Shown in pieces: positions 23,276 through 30,401 of a stretch of 37,419 bases of DNA. The translations under genes were made by a program, and so were the position numbers. Origin of the DNA: Paenibacillus sp. LHD-117. Its GTDB lineage: Bacteria; Bacillota; Bacilli; Paenibacillales; Paenibacillaceae. The notes beneath the pieces are model-generated. The model did no database searches. It worked only from the letters and a program-made list of their open reading frames with translations, and was not told the origin of the DNA. The DNA lies in the NCBI RefSeq assembly GCF_030929555.1, contig NZ_JAVFVT010000055.1, positions 1 through 37,419 of the forward strand. The letters run 5' to 3'. How positions within the stretch are numbered: position 1 is the first letter of the stretch; each line of letters opens with the position of its first letter.

Positions 23276-23958
23276 GATGACCATCCTTCCTTCTCAAGCT
23301 TGCGTTTAAGTTCGTTTAACTCGCGCTCGATGACCGATTTGACCGTTTGGCCGATGCCGGTCGTTTCCATCTCGTGACCCATTCTGCGCACGTCGCGAAT
23401 GCTCTTCGCTTCCGTCTCGAGATCGTTGATCCGGTCTTCCATCCGGCGGAACATCGCTCCCGGTTGAGGCCCGGTCTCGCCGTAGCCGCCGAAGCGGCTG
23501 TTAAGCCGCTGCTGGAGCCGGATCGATTCCATACGGGCCGCGTAGTATTCGCGTTTGTCGTAGACCGCTTGGTATTCGCTTCGCATCTCGCGAAGCTGCT
23601 CTTCCAGCTCGAGCGTATGCTGTCTGCTCTGTTCGAACAGCTCCTTGTACTGCGCCGCGCGTTCTTCCGCGCTTGCTTTCTCGTGGAGCGCGAACCTGGC
23701 CATGTTTTCTTCCCCGGCCTTAAGCGCCGTCATCGCTTGTTGTTCTCTGCGTTCCTTCTGCGACTCCGCCTGAAGCCACTGCGATCTCAGGTGGTTGCCG
23801 TGATTCGTATATTGCTGGTGCAGCTTCTCCGCTTGGATGATGTCTTCGCGAGTGGACCAGAGGAACTGGTCGATCATCCGTACCGGATCCTCGGCTTTCT
23901 CCAGCCTTTCGTTTAACGTTGCGACGGTGATGTCGCGGATTCGTCTTACGATGCTCAT
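23272..23958 (-). CDS. pspA: PspA/IM30 family protein, first copy
   Basis: This 228-residue coiled-coil protein belongs to the PspA/IM30 family, with the N-terminal signature MSIVRRIRDITVATLNERL and EDPVRMIDQFLWSTREDI. Long heptad repeats fill residues 40-160, and a final helix (about 200-228) closes the protein. It differs clearly from the second copy at 22063-22776 in sequence and C-terminal end, so the two probably have different partners or form mixed assemblies. It is the second gene of the leftward operon, 55 bp after the LiaI-like gene, and overlaps the pspC start by four bases. ATG 23958 follows a GGGAGG ribosome site. Confidence 0.9.
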   Translation of the reverse strand: MSIVRRIRDITVATLNERLEKAEDPVRMIDQFLWSTREDIIQAEKLHQQYTNHGNHLRSQWLQAESQKERREQQAMTALKAGEENMARFALHEKASAEERAAQYKELFEQSRQHTLELEEQLREMRSEYQAVYDKREYYAARMESIRLQQRLNSRFGGYGETGPQPGAMFRRMEDRINDLETEAKSIRDVRRMGHEMETTGIGQTVKSVIERELNELKRKLEKEGWSS

Positions 23959-24013
23959 ATTTATATCCTCCCTAGAGGTTTCCGGAGCCGATTGCCCTCC
24001 GTACGCCTATCCC

Positions 24014-24313
24014 TTAATAAGTACGTTTGCCGCCTTTGAACAACGATACGCCCGCTACGACAAGTCCGATGGCCAGCAGCAGCATCAGCAGTCCGCCGAG
24101 CTTTCCCAAGACCATAATCGCGCCGAGCGCGATCAGAATGCCGCCGATCAGCTTCTTCTTGTACATCCACCCTACGATGCCGAAACCGATTAGAATAAAC
24201 GGAATCAGGAAGCCGATAATCCGGCCGAAGTCGATGTTCAAGAAGTTCAAGGCGGCGAGTCCGCCGACGATGATAAGCAATACGCCAAGTGCGCTTTTAC
24301 CATTCATCTCCAA
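24014..24313 (-). CDS. LiaI/LiaF-type small membrane protein
   Basis: This 99-residue protein is nearly all membrane helices. Three or four segments are visible: LGVLLIIVGGLAALNFL (near residues 9-26), IIGFLIPFILIGFGIVGWMY (33-51), LIGGILIALGAIMVL (55-70) and LLMLLLAIGLVVAGVSLF. It resembles the LiaI/LiaF transmembrane family (PF18917 type). In Bacillus, LiaI anchors the PspA-like LiaH, and LiaF inhibits the kinase. No separate gene for a full-length LiaF with its soluble domain exists in this operon. The start is TTG 24313 with AGGAG six bases upstream. ATG 24307 is 12 bases away from the same site. It is the first gene of the operon, behind a long leader holding repeat element copy B. Confidence 0.8.
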   Translation of the reverse strand: MEMNGKSALGVLLIIVGGLAALNFLNIDFGRIIGFLIPFILIGFGIVGWMYKKKLIGGILIALGAIMVLGKLGGLLMLLLAIGLVVAGVSLFKGGKRTY

Positions 24314-24338
24314 TAATCTCTCCTTTCTTCTAGATGAA

Positions 24339-24505
24339 GTTCATAAAGTCCGCTTCCGATCACGAAGTATACCAAGTAGGTCATTCGGCATCGAATATTG
24401 AATTCAGCCGGAACTTCCGGTGCTCACGTAGCTATCACTACGCTCCGCTCCTCATTTCCTAGCTTCTTTCAATTTTCTCGGTGCTAGAAACCGGACTTTC
24501 TGAAC
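24339..24505 (+). repeat. intergenic hairpin repeat element, 167-bp copy (copy B)
   Basis: Inverted ends GTTCATAAAGTCC (24339-24351) and GGACTTTCTGAAC (24493-24505) bound an element closely related to copy A at 17886-18115. It shares CACGAAGTATAC, the ATTCG-CGAAT hairpin (24383-24396), the CACGTAG/CTACG stem and TTCTCGGTGCT. It lacks a roughly 60-bp module present in copy A. It lies between the probable promoter at 24575-24602 and the first gene of the Lia-like operon, so it would be transcribed as a structured 5' leader. No coding frame is present. Confidence 0.8.
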
Positions 24506-24574
24506 GATCATTTTAATTAGAAATTCTTCATATTCGAGTTTGCCTTGCTTGTTGTTGCTCTTGCTTATGTACTT

Positions 24575-24636
24575 AGTATAGATGGTTTAAAGCCTTGGCA
24601 AAACAGACTTTCGGCTGTTTCTGAACTAGACTTTGG
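24575..24636 (-). promoter_or_regulatory. candidate promoter and response-regulator sites of the Lia-like operon
   Basis: On the minus strand a -10-like TATACT (24580-24575) follows a TTTGCC/TTGCCA -35-like sequence (24602-24596) by 15-16 bases, a little short of optimal. Upstream are two direct copies of AAAGTCT, seen on the plus strand as AGACTTT at 24605-24611 and 24628-24634, 23 bp apart. They resemble half-sites for a LiaR-type regulator. The region 24506-24574 shows no gene. Confidence 0.4.
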
Positions 24637-24753
24637 TCGAGTCGCCTGCCCGTCCGTAGATGCGGAATTGGGCGAGCGACCATTTTTTACAGGTTAATAA
24701 CCCATCCGTGCCTATGTTACGGTATAGCTATCAACCAGGAGGTGCACAATACC

Positions 24754-25329
24754 ATGACAACTACGAAACGTAACCTTTTCAAAAAAAGCATGATCGCCGG
24801 CGTAGTCGCAACGGCATTGTTAACGACTGGCGTCATTCCGCTTCCTATAGATGGCCATACCCACGCGGCAACTGCAAGCACGTCCAAATCGTCGAAGATC
24901 GAAGCTACGATCGCTCTCGGCAACAAATATATGGGTACGCCTTACGAATTCGGCTCGAACCGCAGCACGACAAAAACATTCGATTGCTCCGATTTCGTAA
25001 AACATATCTATAAACAAGCGGCAGGCATTACGATTCCGGGTTCCTCCGCAACCCAGGCGTCTTGGGTGAAAAAAAATTCGACCGCGAAAACAAGCTGGTC
25101 CAGCCTGAAGCGCGGCGATCTCGTTTTCTTCATGTCGTACAAGGGCTCTTCCGCGTCGAGCTACAGCAAGCTCAATAAATCGTCGCAAAAAGTTACGCAT
25201 GTCGCGTTGTATCTCGGCGACGGCAAAATTATGCATACGTATTCCAAAAAGAGCGGCGGCGTACGCATCGACACGGTAAAAGGCTCGCAGTGGGAATACC
25301 GTATGATTTTCGGCGGAAGCGTCTTGTAG
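24754..25329 (+). CDS. secreted NlpC/P60 family hydrolase
   Basis: This protein of 191 residues has a signal peptide (residues 1-38, basic start, hydrophobic stretch, cleavage near THAAT) and a single NlpC/P60 domain from about residue 46 to the end. The domain hydrolyses gamma-D-glutamyl-diamino acid links in peptidoglycan stem peptides. The catalytic Cys78 is in FDCSDFV, the His149 is in THVALYLGDG and a further polar residue is His161. It has no wall-binding repeats, so it is a minimal enzyme, similar to small P60 proteins of Paenibacillus. The start ATG 24754 is 11 bases from AGGAGG; a GTG at 24742 overlaps that ribosome site and is unlikely. A strong terminator follows. It is divergent from the Lia-like operon, and both respond logically to wall stress. 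Confidence 0.9.
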   Translation: MTTTKRNLFKKSMIAGVVATALLTTGVIPLPIDGHTHAATASTSKSSKIEATIALGNKYMGTPYEFGSNRSTTKTFDCSDFVKHIYKQAAGITIPGSSATQASWVKKNSTAKTSWSSLKRGDLVFFMSYKGSSASSYSKLNKSSQKVTHVALYLGDGKIMHTYSKKSGGVRIDTVKGSQWEYRMIFGGSVL

Positions 25330-25373
25330 AACCCGATTTTGTTTGCTAGATTCGTAGAGTAATCAAATGCAGA

Positions 25374-25417
25374 AGCGCCGCGGCTCGCGATCCCATCGCG
25401 TCCCGCGGCGCTTTTTT
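25374..25417 (+). terminator. intrinsic terminator of the NlpC/P60 gene
   Basis: AGCGCCGCGG (25374-25383) pairs with CCGCGGCGCT (25403-25412), followed by TTTTTT. The stem also faces the end of the converging binding-protein gene and may act in both directions. Confidence 0.9.
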
Positions 25418-25435
25418 CGTGGATGCGTCAGACGG

Positions 25436-26983
25436 TTAGCTGCTTTCACGTTTATTCAGGGCCAGGTATGCATCGAATTGCTTTTGCTTCTCTTCGATAA
25501 TCCGATCGATGCCTGCTGCCTTGAGCTTCTCCACATATTGCGGGAGCACATGGTCGACATCGACGGTACCGGTATCGAGCGCGTTCAAATATTGGCGGTC
25601 CACGTTAACGACGGCCGCCACCTCCGCCTTGACCGGCGCGCTATCGAAGACAAAACCAAGACCGGGGGATAGATGCGCTTGCGCGTTGAACGTCCGGAAC
25701 TTCTCCCACTTGTCCGGATCCTCCGTATCCCAGACGAAATTCAAAAACTGATTGCCGAACATCCAAGTGGAAGAAGGGTTGTAGTCCTTTGTTCGATCCG
25801 TCTGACGAATGACGCCTTCGCCGGCAGTCTCGTAATGGACGCCTCCGATGCCGTAATTCAGCAGATTGTTTAAATAACGGTCCGTGTGCAGCAGATTGAT
25901 CCACTGCATCGCTAGATCCGGCCGCTGCGACGTCGAGGAGATGCCCAGCATGGAGCCGGCGGTCTCCGAAGTCGAGATCGTCTTCGCGTTCAGTTCCTTC
26001 TGCGCGAGCATGCCGATAAGCCCGGTCTGTATCGCGATTTCTTCCGCTTTGCCCGGCTTTAAGGCAGACGTGATCGAGAATACGTTGCCGGTTTTTAACG
26101 CTTCCATGTTCATCGTCTGATTCGTTACGGCATCGTTGTTGATGTACCCCTTCTGATAAAAATCGCGGGTAATGCGCAGTGTTTCCACATACCGCTCCGT
26201 TTCGTATTTCGGCATCACTTGGGTAGCGTCGCCGTCTTTCAAAATGATGCCCGGGATAGACGTGTCGCCAAGCGGATCGTAATTGCCGATGTAATGCGCG
26301 TTAAACGTCTCGCCTTGCCTCATGTAGATCGGAATCATGTCCGGCTTCTCCCGCTTGATGCGAGCGAAGACCGCGTCCAGATCGGCAATCGAACGGACGG
26401 CGGACATATCGATGCCAAGCTCCTCCGCTACATCCTTCCGGTAGATAATGCCTCCTTGCGCGGCAAGCTCTTTATTCGTCGGCACCCCATAGTTCCCGCC
26501 GTCAATTCTCGAACCGCTCAAGAAGACGGGGTCGAGCGTGCCGAGTATGCCTTGCCCATGCGTCTGAAGCAGTTCCGTTAATTCGAGGAAAGCTCCCTTC
26601 GCGACATTGACGGCATGTTTGTTCCATTGCGCCGTGAAGATGATGTCGACCTTCTCCCGGGATGCGATCATCAGATTGACGCGGTCCTCCCATTGTCCCC
26701 AATCGATCGGCATGAGATCGATGCGCGCGTCCAGCTTGCCTTTCAAATAGTCGTTGATGGCCGCCTCCACCGCGAGCTCATCCTTCTGGGCCGCCCCAGT
26801 GTACACGAACTTGATCGTGTAGACGCCGGCATCCTGCCCTTCCTCGTTCGGAACCGCTTCTTCTCGATAAGCGCTTTCATTTGTGTCCGTGGAACTGCAT
26901 CCTCCAAGCAGCAGGAGAAGAACGAGCAGCGAAACCGGCATCCTTGTAAGGCGGCTTAAGCTGACGATACGCCATCTCGCCAT
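25436..26983 (-). CDS. ABC-transporter solute-binding lipoprotein (second, LplA-like)
   Basis: This 515-residue protein is an extracellular solute-binding lipoprotein of the LplA-like carbohydrate group. The signal peptide ends in the lipobox LGGC (Cys29). It shares long stretches with the binding protein at 28770-30323, for example IDLMPIDWGQWEDRVNLMIA and TAQWNKHAVNVAKGAF, so the two are paralogues from a duplication. No permease gene follows it, so it may use the permeases encoded upstream at 30402-32258 or be an orphan receptor. ATG 26983 has GGAGG seven bases upstream. It lies 74 bp after the extended reading frame of the lipoprotein gene. No terminator belonging to it alone is visible, though the inverted repeat at 25374-25412 is placed to serve it. 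Confidence 0.9.
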   Translation of the reverse strand: MARWRIVSLSRLTRMPVSLLVLLLLLGGCSSTDTNESAYREEAVPNEEGQDAGVYTIKFVYTGAAQKDELAVEAAINDYLKGKLDARIDLMPIDWGQWEDRVNLMIASREKVDIIFTAQWNKHAVNVAKGAFLELTELLQTHGQGILGTLDPVFLSGSRIDGGNYGVPTNKELAAQGGIIYRKDVAEELGIDMSAVRSIADLDAVFARIKREKPDMIPIYMRQGETFNAHYIGNYDPLGDTSIPGIILKDGDATQVMPKYETERYVETLRITRDFYQKGYINNDAVTNQTMNMEALKTGNVFSITSALKPGKAEEIAIQTGLIGMLAQKELNAKTISTSETAGSMLGISSTSQRPDLAMQWINLLHTDRYLNNLLNYGIGGVHYETAGEGVIRQTDRTKDYNPSSTWMFGNQFLNFVWDTEDPDKWEKFRTFNAQAHLSPGLGFVFDSAPVKAEVAAVVNVDRQYLNALDTGTVDVDHVLPQYVEKLKAAGIDRIIEEKQKQFDAYLALNKRESS

Positions 26984-27057
26984 CGTTTCTCCTCCATCTC
27001 TTTCCGTGTCAATCCAGTTACTTCTATTCTAATGGTTCGGGTTCAAAAAGCAATACA

Positions 27058-27174
27058 TTAGTCCAGTCTCGAATAAGACATGTCATCCGACGCAACCCAA
27101 TCCTCTCCGACGAACCACGCTTCATTGGCTCGGTTCGGCCTTTCAATTTCTTTTACATTGCCGGCGGCTCGATC
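27058..27174 (-). pseudogene. 36-codon in-frame continuation after a TGA stop
   Basis: The reading frame of the lipoprotein gene continues in phase past its TGA (27177-27175) for 36 codons to TAA (27060-27058). The continuation reads as sensible protein (for example NEAWFVGEDWVASDDMSY), with a composition like the gene before it. A TGG at the TGA would restore one frame of 519 residues. It may be a nonsense mutation, readthrough or a sequence error. A chance open frame is less likely but not excluded. Confidence 0.45.
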
Positions 27175-28623
27175 TCAGACTTTGAAAGTGGCTTTGCCAT
27201 CCGATTTGCCGTATCCGATCCAATCAAGCCGATTGGATTCGGCACTCACTCCATGCACCCACCTCCCGCTGTCCTCCAACGCAACCACAAGCTTTTGCTT
27301 CGGATCAACCGCAAGAACGGGCTTCTCAACATCGACAGAGCTTTGATAAGCGACGACCCGAACTGGCTGCGTTAGATTCTCGATTCCGGAAGCCTGGTTT
27401 AGCGCGATCATTTCGCCCGTTATTACGTTTAATATCCGATAACGAACGTTTTCCAATCGGCGTTCGTTTATTGCACCTTTTAATTGATAAAATTTGAGCA
27501 AGGCTAGATCGCCTTCCCCCTCCAGCCAACCCGATACTTCGAAATAATGTCCCGCTTCCATATCGAATGCAAAACGTTTGCCATTGCCGTTCCTATCGAA
27601 AAAGGTTGCTTTATCCATCGCCCTGACTGTAAACTCTCCTTCGTCGTGAATGACGTTGTCGGACCTATCTTTTGCTGTTTCATAAAAAACCGCGAAATTG
27701 CCGCTCGTGCTCCATTGGAAAAAGGGATAGGCAACATCCTGCGAGCCGAAAGGAATTTGAGCTATAACGTCTCCTTCCAGATTTAGCAGCTTATATAACC
27801 TATTCTCCGAATCGGCATACCAATATAACCTTCCGTCAGGCGATACCGAAGTCATAAAGAATGGCCAATCATGTTTGACTTGTACCGGAGATCGGTTTAT
27901 CGTTTTTTTCTCTAATTGAATGGACCATACTTGTCCGGTCGTGTAGCCATTAAGCATAAGCGTTGTTTTGTCCTCGGTGAGCCAGCCATTGGCGAAATGG
28001 TCGTCCTTTGGCATAACGTCATTCAAAGGAACGATTCTTTTTTTCTCTCCGGTGAGGATATCCAGCTTTTCCACCCTGTAAGCATAATCCTTTGCAGCCT
28101 TGCGATCATTAATGACAGAAACAAACAACAAATGCCGATCATCCAGGAAACCATACGCTTTCGCGACGGAATCCGGGTTATACGCATCATCCATCAACGT
28201 TTCATATAGAGGATACACATGGAATTCCCCATTATCGGGATTGACGACGACAGCTTCCCTGCTCATGATCGTTTCATCTGCATCCGTTTTTATTTTCCTC
28301 ACGATATGAACGGAATAGGAAGCGCCATCCGCCGTGGTTGTGATGAACGGTTCTTGAATATACATCGAATCTTCATCTAACGCTTTTATTTGGAAGCCGC
28401 TGTCGGTCATCTCTTTTTGAAACGATTCCATCGTTATGGATTCGTTGGACGATGGAACCGGCGTTGCATCAACAATCAATGAAGGTATTGATTTTGTTGG
28501 CGTAGCCGAAGCTTCTGCCTGTAACGTTACGTCGGCTTGTTCGGCGTTCTCATCTTCTGCATTTGTGCAGCTAGTCAACGTTAAGATCATAATCAATAAA
28601 ACAGATCCGGCTAGCTTCTTCAT
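27175..28623 (-). CDS. lipoprotein with repeated beta-strand (propeller-like) domain
   Basis: This protein of 482 residues has a lipoprotein signal ending in the lipobox LTSC (Cys19), a Thr and Ser-rich low-complexity stalk (about residues 25-60) and a large domain of repeated beta strands. Segments such as SPDGRLYWYADSENRLYKLL and WSTSGNFAVFYETAKD resemble blades of a beta-propeller. I cannot assign a family or substrate. It lies between two paralogous solute-binding lipoprotein genes of a sugar locus. The upstream gap of about 70 bp after a strong terminator holds no clear promoter. The frame continues in phase beyond its TGA (see 27058-27174), so the true protein may be 519 residues. The ribosome site before ATG 28623 is weak (GTGGA). 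Confidence 0.7.
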   Translation of the reverse strand: MKKLAGSVLLIMILTLTSCTNAEDENAEQADVTLQAEASATPTKSIPSLIVDATPVPSSNESITMESFQKEMTDSGFQIKALDEDSMYIQEPFITTTADGASYSVHIVRKIKTDADETIMSREAVVVNPDNGEFHVYPLYETLMDDAYNPDSVAKAYGFLDDRHLLFVSVINDRKAAKDYAYRVEKLDILTGEKKRIVPLNDVMPKDDHFANGWLTEDKTTLMLNGYTTGQVWSIQLEKKTINRSPVQVKHDWPFFMTSVSPDGRLYWYADSENRLYKLLNLEGDVIAQIPFGSQDVAYPFFQWSTSGNFAVFYETAKDRSDNVIHDEGEFTVRAMDKATFFDRNGNGKRFAFDMEAGHYFEVSGWLEGEGDLALLKFYQLKGAINERRLENVRYRILNVITGEMIALNQASGIENLTQPVRVVAYQSSVDVEKPVLAVDPKQKLVVALEDSGRWVHGVSAESNRLDWIGYGKSDGKATFKV

Positions 28624-28693
28624 CTATATCCACTCGCTTCCAGTATCGAATACCCCCTAGACGTCTGGAATAAAAGGATAGTTGCTGTTACAT

Positions 28694-28727
28694 AAAAAAT
28701 TCCCCGGGCGATTGCTCACCCGGGGAA
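28694..28727 (-). terminator. intrinsic terminator of the first binding-protein gene
   Basis: On the minus strand TTCCCCGGG pairs with CCCGGGGAA around a short loop, followed by T residues at 28700-28694. It separates the binding-protein gene from the lipoprotein gene. Confidence 0.9.
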
Positions 28728-28769
28728 CCATAATTATTAACTCGCCGCGTCGAAACGCCGATACGGCCG

Positions 28770-30323
28770 TTACTTGCTCGCGAGGAACGCGTCGAACTGC
28801 TTCTGCTTCTCCGCGATCACTTTATCGATGCCGGCGTCCTTAAGCGCCTGGCGGTAATCCTTCAGCCCTTGCTCCGTGTCGACCGAACCCGTCTCTACCG
28901 CCTTTTGGAACTGGCGGATAACGTTCGCTAGCGCGCCGACTTCGGCTTTCACCGGCTCGCTGTCGAAGACGAAGCCGAGGGCAGGCGACGAGATCGCGCC
29001 TTCGTTAAACGCTTTGAACTGCTCCCACTTGTCCGGTGCTTCCGTATTCCAGACGTAGTTGAGGAATTGGCTGCCGAACATCCATGCGGAACCCGGCGAA
29101 TAGTCGCCCGTTTTGTCCGTTGGAGTAATGATCTCTCCGCTGCGCGTATAATGGACGCCTTCGATTCCGAAGTTAAGAAGGTTGTTGATTTCTTTATCCG
29201 TATGCAGCAGGTTGATGAACATCATCGCCCGTTCCGGATTCGTGGACGTCGAGGAAATGCCAAGCATGGAACCCGCCGTCTCGGAAGTCGCGACCGTCTT
29301 CGACGTCATGATGATTTGCGCGGTTTTGCCGGGAATGCCCGCTGCGCTTGCGATCTCGGCGTCTTTGCCCGGCTTCATCGGTTCGACGGTCGAGAATACT
29401 TTGCCGGCTTTCCAAGCGTCCGCGGAAGCAACCTGCGTCGTTGCGGCATCGGCGTTAATATAACCCTTCTGATAGAAATCGCGGGCCAGCTTCAAAAATT
29501 CCTGATACCGCGGCAAATCTTCTACCGCCGCAACGGTGGTGCCGGTCTCATCCTTCACCAGCGCTCCGGGAATCGTCGAATCGCCTAGGAAGTCATAGTT
29601 GCCGAAGTAATGTGCGTTGAACACGGCTCCGGTCGTATAGAGCGGCACGAGATCCGGCCGTTTCTCCTTCACGATGGCATAGACGGCGTCCAGATCCTTC
29701 GGCTCCTTCACTTGACTCATATCGATGCCGAGCTCATCCGTGACATCCGTCCGGTAGACGATGCCGCCCGCCGAAGCAAGCTCCTTGTTCGTCGGCACGC
29801 CGTAGTTTTTGCCATTGATCTTGGCGCCTTCCAAGAACGCCGGATCCAGCGTTTCCTTTATGCCTTGCCCGTATTGGTCGATCAGATCGTTCAGCGGAAT
29901 AAACGCGCCTTTCGAAACGTTGTTGGCGTGTCCGTTCCATTGCGCCGTGAAATAAATGTCGATGACGTCGCGGCCCGCGATCATCAAGTTGATTTTGTCG
30001 TCCCATGCGCCCCAATCGATCGGCATCAGATCGATCGTCGCATTGATTTTCTCCGTCAGCAGTTTATTCAGCGCTTCCTCGATCACGGCTTCGTCGGTCT
30101 GCGTCGTACCCGGGTAGACCATGGTCAACTTATGCGGCTTGAGCTCCTCCGGAGCTGCCGTTTCCTCTCCGCCAGTTTTCTCGGTTTGTTCCGGTTTTTG
30201 GGTCGCCTCTCCCGTGTTTCCTTTATCATTCCCCTTGTTGCCTGAGCAAGCGGTTACAATCATAGCCGTAATCATGGTGAACAATAGCAATGAAACCCAT
30301 TTTCCTTTGTTTCTCTTTGTCAT
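28770..30323 (-). CDS. ABC-transporter solute-binding lipoprotein (LplA-like)
   Basis: This 517-residue extracellular solute-binding lipoprotein belongs to the carbohydrate family 1-type proteins like LplA/YtcQ of Bacillus. The signal peptide ends in VTAC (Cys26), followed by a Gly, Asn, Glu and Thr-rich stalk. The mature domain begins with LTMVYPGTTQTDEAVI and shows family patterns such as IDIYFTAQWNGHANNVSKGAF and NYGVPTNKELASAGG. It captures the sugar for the two permeases encoded upstream on the same strand (30402-32258). No ATP-binding protein gene is present here, as in many Bacillota systems that share one MsmX/MsiK-type ATPase. ATG 30323 has a GGGAGG site. A strong terminator follows. 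Confidence 0.93.
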   Translation of the reverse strand: MTKRNKGKWVSLLLFTMITAMIVTACSGNKGNDKGNTGEATQKPEQTEKTGGEETAAPEELKPHKLTMVYPGTTQTDEAVIEEALNKLLTEKINATIDLMPIDWGAWDDKINLMIAGRDVIDIYFTAQWNGHANNVSKGAFIPLNDLIDQYGQGIKETLDPAFLEGAKINGKNYGVPTNKELASAGGIVYRTDVTDELGIDMSQVKEPKDLDAVYAIVKEKRPDLVPLYTTGAVFNAHYFGNYDFLGDSTIPGALVKDETGTTVAAVEDLPRYQEFLKLARDFYQKGYINADAATTQVASADAWKAGKVFSTVEPMKPGKDAEIASAAGIPGKTAQIIMTSKTVATSETAGSMLGISSTSTNPERAMMFINLLHTDKEINNLLNFGIEGVHYTRSGEIITPTDKTGDYSPGSAWMFGSQFLNYVWNTEAPDKWEQFKAFNEGAISSPALGFVFDSEPVKAEVGALANVIRQFQKAVETGSVDTEQGLKDYRQALKDAGIDKVIAEKQKQFDAFLASK

Positions 30324-30401
30324 GGAATGACCTCCCGATCGGAATGATGATGCTATGCTTAACTAGCGATGCTAGCCGAAGCCCCATGTGCACTTGCCTC
30401 T

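Noticed and set aside
24742..24753. GTG start for the NlpC/P60 gene
   Set aside because: The GTG overlaps the AGGAGG ribosome site. ATG 24754 has a workable distance and gives a clean signal peptide.
27080..27346. Plus-strand frame of 88 codons over the end of the lipoprotein gene
   Set aside because: It has no ribosome site or family motif. It is the antisense shadow of the lipoprotein gene and its in-frame continuation.
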